64,000 bases of DNA from Hippopus hippopus. Lineage: Eukaryota > Mollusca > Bivalvia > Cardiida > Cardiidae. Below, one piece after another: positions 1 through 11,017 of this stretch. Where the stretch lies: contig OX328098.1 of NCBI GenBank assembly GCA_946811185.2, forward strand, positions 25,429,084-25,493,083. Reading direction: 5' to 3'. The notes under the pieces are model-generated. The model had not been told where the DNA came from. It ran no database searches and was given only the letters and a program-made list of their open reading frames with translations. Within the stretch, counting starts at the first letter, position 1, and every line of letters begins with the position of its first letter. The position numbers and the translations under genes were made by a program.

Positions 1-79
1 AGGTACTAGGAACCGGCGCACGAAACGCTACAATATACGACGTCATCAACGTCATCGGAAAGTCATCAGGCAACGTTAC

Positions 80-1820
80 CTATTCTTTCTCGAAGTACTC
101 GTCCCCATGCTCTATGTATCGTCGGTGACGGCGTACCCATTGGCTGTACACATCCCTGTACCACTCGGACTTGTACTGCTTCGTAATTAAACGAGTTGCA
201 ACTCGCAGTTCTTGAAGGGACTGATACTTCTCACCCTTTAGTTGTGCCTTTATGGTTGGGAAAATGGCAAAGTCAAATGGTGCCAAATCTGGAGAGTAAG
301 GCGGATGGGACACGGTCTGCAGTCCAAGTAAAGCCAGCTCCAGATCTGTGGCCCCTGCAGAATGGGACGAGGCATTGTCCATGTGTAGCAGAAAGTGCTC
401 GAGGGGCATACCGGGCCGCTTTTTGCTTAGGGCGTGTACGAGGTCTCGACGAAGCACCTTGCAAAAATAGTCAGCGTTGACTGTAGCGCCTTTCGGAACT
501 GCGTGCTGCAGAATCATCCCCTGCATATCGGCAAACATAATAAACATGTATTTACCTCCACTCTTGCATACTCGGGCTTTCTTGGGAGGGGGTGATCCGG
601 CGTTCTTCCACACTGCTGACTGCCTCTTCGTCTCCGGATCGTGAAGCCATAACTATGCTTCGTTCATGGTGATGATGCCGATAGGAATGTTTCTCCTTCT
701 CTGTCGACCCTTCGCAGAAACACCCGGGACTCGCTGACTCGCCGCCGCTTCTCCTCATCTTTCAAAAGGCGGGGAACCCATCGTGCGTGGACCTGAAACC
801 AGTCAAATTCATATTTTGAATCATCTAAATTCATCATCACAGTCGCCATCATAAATTTTAGATATGTGATATTGTTTTTAATACCTACAAATTTTACAGT
901 TTTTGCATAATTTATGTTCGTATCTGTTATAAAATTAAATAGCCTCGAGTGTCCGTATTCCGTGATGATAAGGAAACAACATAATGAAATGAAGAATTTA
1001 GACAGGAACATGAGCTAGAAATTACTTGCCTTCATAAAAAAATCATTTTTGATGACTTTCATTAAAAAAAAATAACTTCGATAGCAATTTCCATGTTCAA
1101 TGTGCATAAATAAAGAAACAAGCCGTCGGCCTTCTTGAGCAAACATGGCATGACCTAATTCCGGTAACTCAGTAGTATTTATAGCATAAAGTCGTAGATC
1201 TTTGCATTTTTTGCGAAGGAACACTATTAAGATATAAGAAAAATGATGTCAATTTCTTTTAAATCAGATGATTGATCGATTTTTAAAAGTATTTGTCTGG
1301 TATTTGGCTGAAATTCAAGGGCAATAAAACTTTCGATTATTGGTAAGGGTTACGAGCAGAAATACCGTGTGACGTCATCAAACTATGTGCTTTACGAGAT
1401 ATAAACAAAAAATCACAGGTTCAAGGACACTCACGGAATAAGGGCACTCGACTATACTTTGTTTAAATTTATCTTTGTCATTTTCAATTCATTAGTTAGA
1501 ATTGAATGGACGCTTCCAACGCTGATGTCGAAGGTCTCTGATAAGGTCCGCACTGTCAAACGCCGATCTCGCCTCAGGGCCTCGCCAATGGACGTTACCA
1601 ACGTCACTGGTATTTCCTTCTTTCTATCTCTTCCTTCTCGGTCGTTAATGCTTTCTTCCCCTTCTTTGAAGCGTCTATGCCAATCATACACCTGTGTCCG
1701 TGTGACCGAATTATTCCCTTTTGCCATGATAATTTTTTTGTATGTGTTTGTCGGAGTTTCTCCTATCTGCTGGCAAAATTTTATTATGGACCGCATTTCC
1801 AGACGGTCAGTTGACGCCAT
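80..1820 (-). pseudogene. mariner transposase, broken, possibly two exons
   Basis: Decayed mariner transposase, the enzyme that cuts and pastes its element at TA sites. The first block (1820-1458, 121 codons, start MASTDRLEMRS) is the paired helix-turn-helix DNA-binding half, with SRTQVYDWHRRF-like and ISVGSVHSILT motifs. The second block begins at 792 with VHARWVPRLL, the conserved linker, and ends naturally at the stop at 80-82. The catalytic second and third aspartates are present (HMDNASSH and LAPFDF, 34 residues apart, hence DD34D). The first is lost: the place of the usual GDET reads MNEA. A one-base frameshift lies near 676-682 and a TAG at 653-655. It cannot make an active enzyme as it stands. 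Family assignment is firm; the exon model is inferred. Confidence 0.85.
793..1457 (-). other. candidate intron (or insertion) inside the mariner transposase
   Basis: 665 bp of AT-rich DNA separates two transposase blocks that are in the same frame. On the minus strand it starts GTATAG and ends with a pyrimidine-containing TTTCAG, matching spliceosomal borders. Removing it joins a complete lysine codon directly to the valine of VHARWVPRLL without a frameshift (phase 0). No flanking direct repeat or terminal inverted repeat was seen, which argues against a simple transposon insertion. Mariner transposase genes are normally intronless. Confidence 0.5.
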
Positions 1821-2292
1821 CTTTAACGTTCAAAACTTTTACCCCAACTGTATTTAAACACGATTTTCTGAAGCATTTAACCGTCAAATGACGTCAAATT
1901 TACTCACGATGTAAGTAGCGCCAAATCTTGTATTCTGCTTAAATTTCATAACGTAATCATTTACAAGAGAAAGAATATGTACAAGAGAAGGGCGAGTATA
2001 GATATAATATTTTGCGCTGCGTAGGGAACACGTTACCATGGCATTTTCGATGGCAACTGCGAGTGCGTTTTATGAAAGACGTATATAAAATAAGCATAGA
2101 CATGCGTTGATTGAATTCCGATAGAGAATGATGCAAAATTTAGCATGATTGCTTCGCAAATAATTTTTTATAAGACAAAATCCGGATAATTTTTGAACAA
2201 CCCTCGTATACACTATCAGATTTCTTTTTCAGATAGCCTGAGCAGAATACCTATAACTTAGACTAATAAAACCTTGGGTGATATAAAATTTA

Positions 2293-2477
2293 GCAATGCC
2301 CTGGGAAAAGGGGGTTTAATACATCTGCGTGATGTATGATACTAAGCGAGTCATCAGTTTCATGGGTCTAAAAAATTAATTTTGTATAACAACCGACTGA
2401 TTCATAAGGTCTACTGATTCATTACTTTTTAAAGATGCATCAAGCCCCTTTTTTAAAGGGCATAGCTGAGTTAATGG
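2293..2477 (-). repeat. family A MITE, core hairpin deleted
   Basis: Both ends are present (GGGAAAAGGGGGTTTAATAC at left, GCCCCTTTTTTAAAGGGC at right), together with the internal TGATACTAAGCGAGTCATCA and CTGATTCATAAGG segments. The ~70-bp central hairpin normally found between them is missing. Confidence 0.75.
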
Positions 2478-2489
2478 TACACATTGAAG

Positions 2490-2545
2490 GTGAAGATCAT
2501 AATTGCACTGAACATGCAGCCCGATCTTGGATCTACATTTCCTAA
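2490..2545. repeat. family B core fragment
   Basis: Weak remnant of the B hairpin: GAAGATCATAATTGCACTG, then a CATGCAGCCCGATCTTGG arm. Ends are not recognisable. Confidence 0.4.
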
Positions 2546-2682
2546 TGTTTTTTCTATTAATTATCTACCAGTCCCGGACAAAATAGCGTAGACAGTGCAA
2601 AACGCGCGTCCACTTTGATATCTTGCGACTGAAATGACTTGCTTCTTTTCGCCATGAACAAATTCAAAACATTGATTGACTG

Positions 2683-2912
2683 ATTGATTGATTGATTGAT
2701 CGACCGACTCAGTTACGTTTTTAACAATAATTTAGTCATATCACGGCGGCAGGTCACTTTTTCATGTAAGTCGAGGTTTCACAATTACTAGGCTAGAGCT
2801 CTGAAGTGTCTTGCTCAAGGTCTCTCCCACGAAATCCCAGTGATTTCAGCAATAAGGCTCCGATCTTGGACCTTCAGGTTACAAGCCCTTTATTTTACCA
2901 CGAAGCCATACT
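2683..2912 (-). repeat. tRNA-derived SINE, type S2
   Basis: On the minus strand it starts with a tRNA-like head (GGCTTCGTGGTAAAATAAAG, then GCTTGTAACCTGAAGGTCC). It continues with the body ATTTCGTGGGAGAGACC and GAGCAAGACACTTCAGAGC, and ends in CCGCCGTGATATGACT followed by an ATTGATTGATTG-type tail at 2683-2703. The same order is seen at 20415-20655. The B box is degraded. Confidence 0.75.
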
Positions 2913-3187
2913 GGACCCTGAATTCGAAATAATGTTTTAAGAAGTAGGAGGGGGGATGAATCTTGACGCAAAAATTCTCATCAGTTCTCGGAAGGAGTAT
3001 AGAAAAAGCAGACATTAGAACTTTTTAAACCTATGATGCCTCACCTTGCGCTTTACATTTGGCCTGTACAGCTTCTGCGCATAAAATATTTGTACTGTAC
3101 ACATTACAGGTCATTGTATGAACTTTTTACCGAACAGAAAAAAATGAGCCTCAGCCCAAGCGTAAGCATTTACAAACGACATTCTAA

Positions 3188-3331
3188 ATGACGAAATTTG
3201 TATTTGTAGAACACATTGCTGGAAAGGGAGAACAATCTGGTTACCAGTATTTTCTCGTTTTCCCACAATGTTTTAAATGGGCTTTTTTCTCAGGGCCAGT
3301 AAAACTCTCAGCTGATTGGTAAAGGGTTAAA
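3188..3331 (+). repeat. family C MITE, 5' part missing
   Basis: Hairpin arms GAACAATCTGGTTACCAG and TTTTCTCGTTTTCCCACAAT are present, with the 3' end GATTGGTAAAGGGTTAAA. The first ~60 bp of the family are not visible. Confidence 0.7.
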
Positions 3332-3448
3332 TTCCCAGCATCCTCGAGGGTAAACCAGGCACGAGGGGTGACCTGACTATCAAATACTAAATGATTTAAT
3401 TATGACGCTAATTACGGTGTGAAACGTTCATCTGATAAGATTAACAGT

Positions 3449-3645
3449 CTCCCAAACGTCAAATTTTAGATTCTTCTAAGTTCAAAGCCTGTACGAATGA
3501 CAACTTCGAAATCGATACAAATGGCAACAAGTTCTCTAATTGGGTAGAAAATACTGGTTACCGCTCTTTCTTTTTTTCCCACATTGTTTACAAAAGACTT
3601 CATCTTTAGTGTCGTTAAGCATGAGCTTGTTTGGTAAACGATCTT
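3449..3645 (+). repeat. family C MITE, diverged
   Basis: Reads CCAAACGTCAAATTTTAGA, then GGTAGAAAATACTGGTTACC, TTTTTCCCACATTGTTTAC and CTTGTTTGGTAAACGATC. Hairpin arms no longer pair well. Confidence 0.65.
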
Positions 3646-3739
3646 ACAAAAAAATTAACTAAAAAATCTCACAGCACGAAACTTGCAATCTGTTCTCACA
3701 TTCCGACTGTTTGCAAAATACATGTAGAGTTACCGTATT

Positions 3740-3896
3740 CTTTTTCCAAACGACTAAAAGGTTATACTTGTCTAACTGTGAAGCACTTGCAGAGAATATA
3801 AAACTAAAATGGCACAAATGATAGAATTTGTGTTTGAAAGGGAAGAAAACATATTAAAAAAGAGAAAGAGATGCTGGTAACCAGTCTTGTCTGACA
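3740..3896 (+). repeat. family C MITE, truncated after the hairpin
   Basis: Begins TTTTTCCAAACGACTAAAAG and reaches GATGCTGGTAACCAGTCTTG, where it stops. The second half is missing. Confidence 0.65.
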
Positions 3897-3954
3897 ATGA
3901 GTTTAAGTGTTAGAAGGGTAAATTCGTTTTGGTCTGTCCCGACATTTTTATCAT

Positions 3955-4097
3955 TGGGCCATACTCTGTAAAAAGGGGGTTTAATGCATCTGCAAAAAGT
4001 AAATCGATTCCATAGATCCATGATTGTGAGATGACTAGCTTGGTATATTGCATTCCGGCGATACATTGAACCGTCCGTTGCCAAAGCATGGCTCATA
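3955..4097 (+). repeat. family A MITE, core hairpin deleted
   Basis: Left end GGCCATACTCTGTAAAAAGG with TGCATCTGCAAAAAGTA, and right end GATGACTAGCTTGGTATATT through CAAAGCATGGCTCATAT. The central hairpin and about 50 bp after it are gone, leaving 143 bp. Confidence 0.8.
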
Positions 4098-4411
4098 TAT
4101 TATTCGATAGCTGTATGATACAATTATGTGAAACGTGAGAACCATACGCATTATTCCTGTACAAAAATATAGTTCCGTTGAATAGAAAAATGCAAAGACA
4201 AACAGCGTAGAAACAAGATCGCACTGTGTACTTGTTTAGTCTGATCTTTACCGACCTTGTTTTTGTGCATTCTGATGTCAGACATTTTTTTCTGTTGTAT
4301 AATCATCGTTATGGTTCAATAATTCTATAATGCGATTTTAGAAAACATGAAGATCATTTGCATTATTTCTCCGTGTCATAACAACCTAATGGGGTAATGT
4401 CCGAAAAATAA

Positions 4412-4666
4412 ATGAGCGATGCTCTGGCAAGAGGGTTTCATGTGTCTCCGTGATGCATTTAACCAAGTCATTACATAATTATGGATCCATAAAATCCATT
4501 TTGTCCAATGACCGACTGAATCATGAGGTGGAATGGGTCCTTGCACATGCAGAAAATTGACAAATAGCAAAGGGTTTCGACTGAGATCAGCTTGCATGGG
4601 CTGCACAAGCTGACCTGGGTCGATGCCTTTTGCATATACATTAAACTCCCTTTTCACTGAGGTGGC
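4412..4666 (-). repeat. family A MITE, near full length
   Basis: Starts TGAGCGATGCTCTGGCAAG. The core hairpin is at about 4578-4632 (GATCAGCTTGCATGGGC facing GCACAAGCTGACCTGGGTC). The right end is degraded (CCCTTTTCACTGAGGTGG). Confidence 0.82.
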
Positions 4667-4776
4667 TAAAATTGTTAATATTTGATCAAACATTCCCCTA
4701 TTTACAGAGGATTGTTTAAATGAATTCGTAAAAGCAACTACTTATAAAAATCTGTAAGTGAATTTGTTTGTTTCGA

Positions 4777-4990
4777 TTAGCCCTTAGGCTTCTAAGCGCG
4801 ACTCACTGACCTTTTGCGAACAGTGTAGATCAAGATCAGACTGCACAGAACGTGCAGTCTGATCTTGAATCTACACTGTCCGATAAGGATATATTATTCC
4901 CTCCAAAATAAGTTTGAAATAGCAAAATTTGGGTTTTTACTATCGACTTTAAAGTTTGATGTCAGTTATTTAGCAGGATAAGTGCTAATA
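4777..4990 (+). repeat. family B MITE, full length
   Basis: Runs from TTAGCCCTTAGGCTTCTAAG to GGATAAGTGCTAA, i.e. inverted TTAACCCTTA-type ends. The 33-nt core hairpin is at 4833-4865 (AGATCAGACTGCAC ... GTGCAGTCTGATCT) inside a longer palindrome whose outer arms read AGTGTAGATC and GATTC/ATCTACACT. Confidence 0.88.
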
Positions 4991-5118
4991 CAAGAGTTGT
5001 TTAAACAAGGAGTGGAAACAATTTCATATTGATAAAATTAATTAATCTCTCGCAAAGTGGATTTTAACTGGTTATTAAGCTAGATTTACGCCTGTTCTTG
5101 TTATTGTGCTTGACCGGA

Positions 5119-5280
5119 AGTTCATTCTAAGGCTTATTCTAAATTTAGAAAGTAACCGTGACAGCTTTGATTGGCCAAAGCATATGTTTTAGCCAATCAG
5201 AGATTGCATTACTGTCAAATTTAGAAAATTCTGGCGAATTAAATTGAGAAAGTTATTTAGAACGTTTGGTGAATAAAACC
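5119..5280 (+). repeat. family F palindromic MITE
   Basis: TTCATTCTAAGGCTTATTCT, then AAATTTAGAAAGTAACCGTG, mirrored by TTACTGTCAAATTTAGAAAA and TTTAGAACGTTTGGTGAAT. The centre holds GATTGGCCAAAGC and TTAGCCAATCAGAG, inverted to one another. Confidence 0.72.
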
Positions 5281-5407
5281 GAAGGGCGGATAGTCGTAAC
5301 TAAAACATTTTACCATAACAAAAAATACATCTCTTACGTCAACTGTATGCTTTGTGAAGAAAAAAAAAATCAGAGCTCGGAGAAAGACCGAACGTTTATT
5401 GATAAGA

Positions 5408-5649
5408 ACCATGCTCTGGCAAAAGGGTGCCTTATTGCAAGCAAGTCATCACATAATTATGGACCCATAAAATCCATTTTGTCCAGCACCGGGTGCATCC
5501 TGAGGAAGAATGTTCCTTTGACATGCAGAAAATTTACATATAGCAAAAAAGTGTCGATTCAGATCAGCCTGCGTGGACTACGCAGGCAGATCTGGTTCGA
5601 CACTTTTTGCAGTTGCATTATACCCCCTCTTCACAGAGCATGGCTTAGT
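5408..5649 (-). repeat. family A MITE, full length
   Basis: ACCATGCTCTGGCAAAAGGG at left, CACAGAGCATGGCTTAG at right. Core hairpin arms are AGATCAGCCTGCGTGG and CTACGCAGGCAGATCTGG at about 5557-5592. Confidence 0.88.
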
Positions 5650-6002
5650 TAAATGTCATTTCCGAGATCTTTGCTTATGACATTTGGTAAGTCAACATTG
5701 GCGGCATTTTAACTGTGAAAATTCGATATACATGTAGAACTTATACGCTCTTGAAGGATCAAGTTCCGGTAAATATCGCAAGTCGACCTTTGTCGTAAAA
5801 ACCTGCAAACGACCTTTTTCAAGTTACAGAGGACCATTCAGAAAACAGTGTATTCGATATTTCGACCATCGATTTTAACCGTTGAAGGCGAGAACTTTGT
5901 TGTTAAAGGGGAGAATACCATTAACTTTACCTGACAACAAAATTTTTGGTGCGACCAAACTGAAACAATTCTGATCACAAGCTAAATGTAGCGCAATACA
6001 TT

Positions 6003-6130
6003 ACTTCTGTCTTTGAAGTAGAAAACATTGTTGGGAAATGATGAAATGCTGGTTAATAACATTATCTCCTTTTCCCAACTGTTCTCCTTCAGGATCATTA
6101 AAACACGGGATTGTGTGCAAAAAGGTTAAG
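6003..6130 (+). repeat. family C MITE, 3' half
   Basis: Begins CTGTCTTTGAAGTAGAAAAC, with the hairpin AATGCTGGTTAATAACATT, TTTTCCCAACTGTTC and the end ACGGGATTGTGTGCAAAAAG. Confidence 0.65.
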
Positions 6131-6397
6131 GCTGACCACAGTGAAATTCTGTCTTATAATGTGATATCAAATCGAAGGCTGCTAAGTAAATTTTCAATCC
6201 AATGAATGCGTTACATGAAATAAGTAGGCCATACTCTGTGAAAAGTGGGTTTAATGCATCTGCAAGAAGGATCGATTCATGTTAGCTTGCGCAGTCCACG
6301 CTGGCTGATATGGGTCGAAACCTTTTGGGTATTTGGAAATGTTATGCATGTTCAGGACCTTTTTACCTTATAATTGAGTCGGTTGTTAGACTAAATA

Positions 6398-7721
6398 CAA
6401 GGGGTGATCAGAAAGAACGTGGACCAGTGCCTGTATAGGAATACTGTTATAAAAAACAACTTGGAATGTCTACTTTTTTTGAAAATAACCTCCTTCGAAT
6501 TCCATGCACTAATTTATTCTTGATTCCCATGCGCGAAACACGTGCGTGAGCACGTCACGTGACATAACTCTCAAGGACCCGGTCATAGTGAGGGTTGGTT
6601 CTTCTCTGCTCTTGTAGTGCGTGCCACGTAGAGAATCTTTCAAAACGTGAACTAGCCAAAGGTCACAAGGGGTCAGGACTGAACTTTAGGGAGGGTTGGC
6701 TAGTATTTCTATGTTTAGTTTTTGCAGAGTTTTCTGTACAAGTGTGGCTTTGTGAGCTAGAGCGTTATCTTGGTGTAAAGTGACGTCACACCGCAGGACT
6801 TCTGGCTGTTTTTTTCGTATGGTGTCTGTGAAATTTCTTTGAGTAATGTGGGCATAAAACTCAGCATTTACTGTAGTATGTATAGATACAACTTGATTTA
6901 GAAGGAAAAAGGAGAATACAAAAATATGATGCACATAACTTTACCTACTGACTTGGAAAGTTTGGCTTTAACGGCGGAAGGCGATGTTAATTGTTTCTGT
7001 ACACAAATTTGTTGTTTAGATTCAGTCTCATCAAAGTGTACCCATGTTTCATCGCATGTTACAATATGACCAGTAAAGTTTGACCCCTCTACCCTAATGC
7101 GTTCTGAAATTTCTTAACAGATTTCGACCCTAACCCTCATCGGCGCGGGCGTCAATAGTCGAGGTACCCACCTGGTGCAAACACGCGTCATTCCAAAACT
7201 GTCAGTCAAATTTTCCTTGCCACTTTTATATGAAATGCTAAATGTGTTAGCTATTTTCCTCACAGTATCTTTGCGATCTTGTTTTACATGCTGCTCTACA
7301 TCCGTGACGATTTTGTCTATGACTGATGTTGATGGACGGCCAGATTTAGGGTCATCTTTAACAGTATCGCAGTCATGTTTAAACCGGTCCGATCCATTTA
7401 CGCATAGTAGATTTCTTAAGTGCAGATTCCACTTAATCTTTTTCTAAATCGGTTTTGACTTCTGACTAATATTTTCCGAGTTTGAAGTGAAACTTTGTGA
7501 TTACTCTCGGCTCAAATGAAACGTCCGACATTTTGGACCACTAATGCAGTATATGACGTCATTAAAATGACGTCACACTTTACCTACTTAAACAAGACGA
7601 CGTTTGAAAGCTTAAGTCGGTTACTAGATAATTGATGCTCATATGTGCAATTTTTCGTAATCCTACGTGAAGTAGTTTTCAAGATAACCAGGTGGTCCAC
7701 GATCTATATGATCACCCCTCG
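6398..7721 (-). mobile_element. complete mariner transposon (1.32 kb), nested
   Basis: Terminal inverted repeats match over about 28 bp: the left starts CAAGGGGTGATCAGAAAGAA, the right read from the minus strand starts CGAGGGGTGATCATATAGAT, and both continue with CGTGGACCA. TA target duplications lie at 6396-6397 and 7722-7723. The length is typical of mariner. It sits inside a family A element. Confidence 0.9.
6600..7531 (-). pseudogene. mariner transposase, multiply broken
   Basis: Reads from MSDVSFEPRVITKFHFKLG at 7531 through GRPSTSVIDKIV, FGMTRVCTRWVPRLL, VTCDETWVHFDE, TLHQDNALAHKA and TPCDLW. These are the helix-turn-helix half, the WVPRLL linker and all three catalytic aspartates; the last two are 34 residues apart if one stop is counted as a residue. 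Several stops and frameshifts interrupt it: a TAG after LGK, shifts in the helix-turn-helix region, a stop after VEIC and a stop at the PP-SPDL position. It is unrelated in detail to the element at 1-2208. Inactive as it stands. Confidence 0.8.
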
Positions 7722-7815
7722 TAGATTTTAGGATCTATATTAATCATACGATGACTTGCTTGGTATAATGCATCACAGAAATGCATTAAGCCCCCTTTTG
7801 CCTGAGCGTGGCTCA

Positions 7816-9179
7816 TACATATCTTTTTGGAGTTTCTTTTTTTCTCTTCCGTCAGAATTCGAGGGAGAACAATTTCTGTTACGACATAATCACAAGACAC
7901 ATTTTGATTCGCACAATTTCTGTAATTTGCTGATATCAGAGAAACAGTTTTCCGTAAAACACTCACCTTATTTCCCTGGTGTAATCTGGTGAACTGTGAA
8001 AATCGCACGGCTCATAATAATTACAAAACTGTCTACGATTGTGCAGGCGCTATAAAGACACATTGCTACAGTCGACATCATGATATATGTTCTGAAACTC
8101 CTAGAAAATTACTTTCTTTGGGATTTTAAAATACTAGTCTAAGCAGTGTTGAATAGTTGCTGATATTCCATGTAGCACTTCAATAAAATGATTTTGGAAA
8201 TGTGACCATGACAGAAAACAACATTCACAACTTGAGAGAGAAAGAGAGAGAAAGATAGACTAAGAGAGAGACACAGAGAGACAGAAAGATTTTCACTAAT
8301 CAGACTAATAAATGTTTTACATAATTATTTTATAACGTTACTACACTTTTTAGAAACTATCTCTAATTATTTTATGGTAATATCGATGACTCACATTTCA
8401 TGTTAAAACTTTAAAAGAAAAAAGAAATTTCCACAGAAAAAAGATATGCTTAAGTTATTATAAGTTTGTACTATCAGCACATGTATAATATGCATGGTCA
8501 TGTCGAATTAATGCAAAGAATATATATAAAGAAACCGGAGTGGTGCCATAAACTAAGTTGGTAAAGATCTTGACATAGCTGTTCCTGTAATGAAGAGAAA
8601 TATGGCGAAAACTTATATTTTGTATTAAGAGAAAAAAGTTATATAGTCGTCCGAATGAAGTTCTTTTTTGTTTCTCGACCATGCTTTGTTTTGCTTTTGT
8701 TTGTCAGTGTTGTAATGTTCTACCGGAGGTTAAGGATCCAGAAAGAATGTTTGTTCCATGAAAAGTAAATCGGTTGCATCCGTACTATTTTTCATTATCA
8801 AAATTTGTAAATTCTTGATGAATCATAAGCAAATTAATGTATTGTTGTTGATTTCCATGCCAGCTCAGTATTTCATAAGTGTTGTACATTTAAACCTTTA
8901 CCAGACAACCACTTGTTTCCAAGACTCTGAAGAGTGTTGGTATGCACCGTTTCTCCTGTTTGACATGTTTTTTTAATTTTGAAAGAAAAAGGCAGTCATT
9001 TAGTTGACATTTTATTTTTTTCGTCTGCAAATACAGTCAATTTAGGCCAGTCTAAAATATGGTTGTCCGATGAAAGTCAAAAACCGAGGTCCTGCTTGGA
9101 ATTAAGCGTCTGCACGAAAATGTTAGAAAATTTAAACGCAATGCGAAGAGTAGAGTAGCGTACTCGAACAAGTGCTTTT
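7816..9179. other. AT-rich stretch, no recognised gene
   Basis: No open frame with recognisable protein motifs and no member of the repeat families defined here. A GA-rich simple repeat lies at 8232-8290. The short open frames present look like chance. Confidence 0.5.
8232..8290. repeat. GAGA/GACA-rich simple repeat
   Basis: Imperfect purine tract of AGAG units with interspersed ACAG and ATAG. Confidence 0.85.
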
Positions 9180-9400
9180 TGTGAATGCAGACGAAACAAG
9201 AAATATCTTTCCAAAAAAGATAAAGACGGCGTAAGGGATACCGAAAATAGGCCGCATGGGCAGGCAGAATAAACATGTCTACATTTTTTTTTACTAATTG
9301 AAAATAACTATTTATTCATTGGAATATAACAATATCAAGAAATAGATCAGAAGCCAGCGCAATTAGCTAAGCCGAAAAAGGCATGTAAATGCTTACGACT
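9180..9400. repeat. dispersed repeat, family G
   Basis: Shares ordered blocks with 36225-36400 and 51245-51435: ACAAGAAATATCTTTCC, AGAATAAACATGTCTACAT, ACTAATTGAAAATAAC, ATATCAAGAAATAG and AGCTAAGCCGAAAAA. Ends not defined. Confidence 0.6.
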
Positions 9401-9962
9401 GAGTTCGTAAATGGCTCTTGTACTTTCGGTGCTTTGAGTTTTCTTTTTGCAATTATAACAAAAACTACCTCAAATATTTCCTCTCAACAAATGGGATATT
9501 AAATTTCCCCCTAACTGAAGTTGTAATTACACGCTTGTAGGTGACAACTAGTTCCAAGTAATTTCTGTATTTGCTAAACATATTGGGAATTGCTTCATTC
9601 GCAGAGATTAATCTAAGACTGTGCATCGACCCTTTACTTTATATTTACGAATTCTTTCCTCTCCATAGGTACCTTTCACCCAATTACATAAGTGTACGCA
9701 AGTTTTTTTTTTTTTTGGTGGGGGGATTGAATAATTATGCACACATACGATCCCTGCTTGACCCAAAGATATGAGCTGGAGTACAGCAATGCAAATATTT
9801 ACTCAAATGGTAAAGTTACGCAGTTCAGTGAAACTTGTTTTCAGACTTCATGCTCGCTTACCTTAAGCCTTAGCATACTAAATGAATGGAATGAAACTTT
9901 CATGTCGTTAGCAAAAACCAAAATGTTGCTGATTCAAAGGTATATTTATTGGGAAAATATCT
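9401..9962. other. AT-rich stretch, nothing recognised
   Basis: Contains a T run at 9704-9716. Open frames at 9571-9774 and 9737-9991 have no familiar motif. Confidence 0.45.
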
Positions 9963-10076
9963 CCGTATCGTATAGTGTTGATCCAAGATGAGACTGCACG
10001 TTCTGTGCAGTCTTGATCTTGATCTGCACTGTCCGCAAGGTGTCCTTCAGTCGTGCTTAGCAGCCTAAGGATTAAC
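9963..10076 (-). repeat. family B MITE, core and one end only
   Basis: Core arms GAGACTGCACGTTCTGTGC and GCAGTCTTGATCTTGATC, and the end GTGCTTAGCAGCCTAAGGAT. The other half is missing. Confidence 0.8.
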
Positions 10077-10189
10077 TGTGTACGCAAATATCGTTCGTAC
10101 GCAGGTTGGAGAAAGGTACTGCAGTAAGCCTTTTGAAAAATAGTTCTATTACTTGATACACAGTAAAGCCTCTCTCCGCCACCACCTTC

Positions 10190-10411
10190 GTTAACTCTTT
10201 ACCAAACGACAAAATTTAGACTTGTCCAAATAAAAAAACATTTGCACAAGCCTAATTTCAAGTGACAAAATTTGTCTTTGATAGGATAGAATACATTATA
10301 AGTAAAGAAGAAAGTGCTGGTTACTAGCATTCTCTCCTTTACCCACAATGTTTTCAATATCCTTCTTCCACATGGTCGTTAAACTTGGGATTGCTTGGTA
10401 AAGGGTTAGGC
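10190..10411 (+). repeat. family C MITE, full length
   Basis: From AACTCTTTACCAAACGAC to TTGGGATTGCTTGGTAAAGG. Hairpin arms AAGTGCTGGTTACTAGCATT and TCTCCTTTACCCACAATG. Confidence 0.85.
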
Positions 10412-11017
10412 AAGCTACAAGTATCACGTGAAGCAGAAAATGCGTTACCATGAGAGACTCATATATTGAGGTGTAAACTCCTGTCTTAAACCTGTATCAA
10501 ACAATCACATGTTCTAACGACCCTTAAAGAAGAAGGCATTTAAAAAGATTGTTGAAAAACAAGTTGGCTTCTTTACAAAAGAAGCCAGAGAGGTCAGCAT
10601 CAATGTTTTGAAATAGTTTACTGGCTTTTAATTTCAATACATTTTGGAACATGAAAACAAACAAGTAAAAAAGCCGCCGCGTAGAAACCTCATATGCTTT
10701 ACATGTCGGTCATTTGACCTTCTTGCCGCGTTTTCAAGTCGCATGATTTTATCCCGCGGTCTTCTTTCTCTTTTACAACGAAATTCTTCTTATTTTTTTC
10801 CTATTAGCAAATTAATATAACAAATCTTTTCTGAAATTTGTGATATACAATGTAAAATTAAACCACGTCTATTTCCTGTTTCGGTTTTTTGATTTCGCTT
10901 TATTTACAAAACCATGACGAAATAGACTGTGTACCAGAACAATTTCGCAAGAAAATTTGATTCAGACAGCAAATTCTGTAGCAGTCTGCCTATTAAACTC
11001 ACTGTCGGAGAGGTCTG

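Larger units (their letters stand above)
1..2208 (-). mobile_element. mariner (DD34D) transposon, left end outside window
   Basis: The minus strand carries a mariner transposase reading from about 1820 down to 80. The right terminal repeat is visible at about 2181-2206. Read from the minus strand it begins CGAGGGTTGTTCAAAAAT, a typical mariner end, and is followed by a TA at 2207-2208, the expected target site. No matching repeat occurs in bases 1-79, so the other end lies before the window. The stretch 1821-2180 between start codon and terminal repeat is the element's untranslated leader. A candidate intron occupies 793-1457. Confidence 0.82.
6228..7815 (+). repeat. family A MITE split by a mariner
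   Basis: The 5' part (6228-6395: GGCCATACTCTGTGAAAAG to GAGTCGGTTGTTAGACTAAA) resumes at 7724 (GATTTTAGGATC, then GATGACTTGCTTGGTATAAT, ending GCGTGGCTCATAC). The two parts join in the order of intact A copies. The core hairpin is at about 6281-6325, partly decayed. Confidence 0.88.

Noticed and set aside
80..613. Functional SETMAR-like host gene
   Set aside because: No SET domain nearby; the transposase has a frameshift, a stop and a lost catalytic aspartate.
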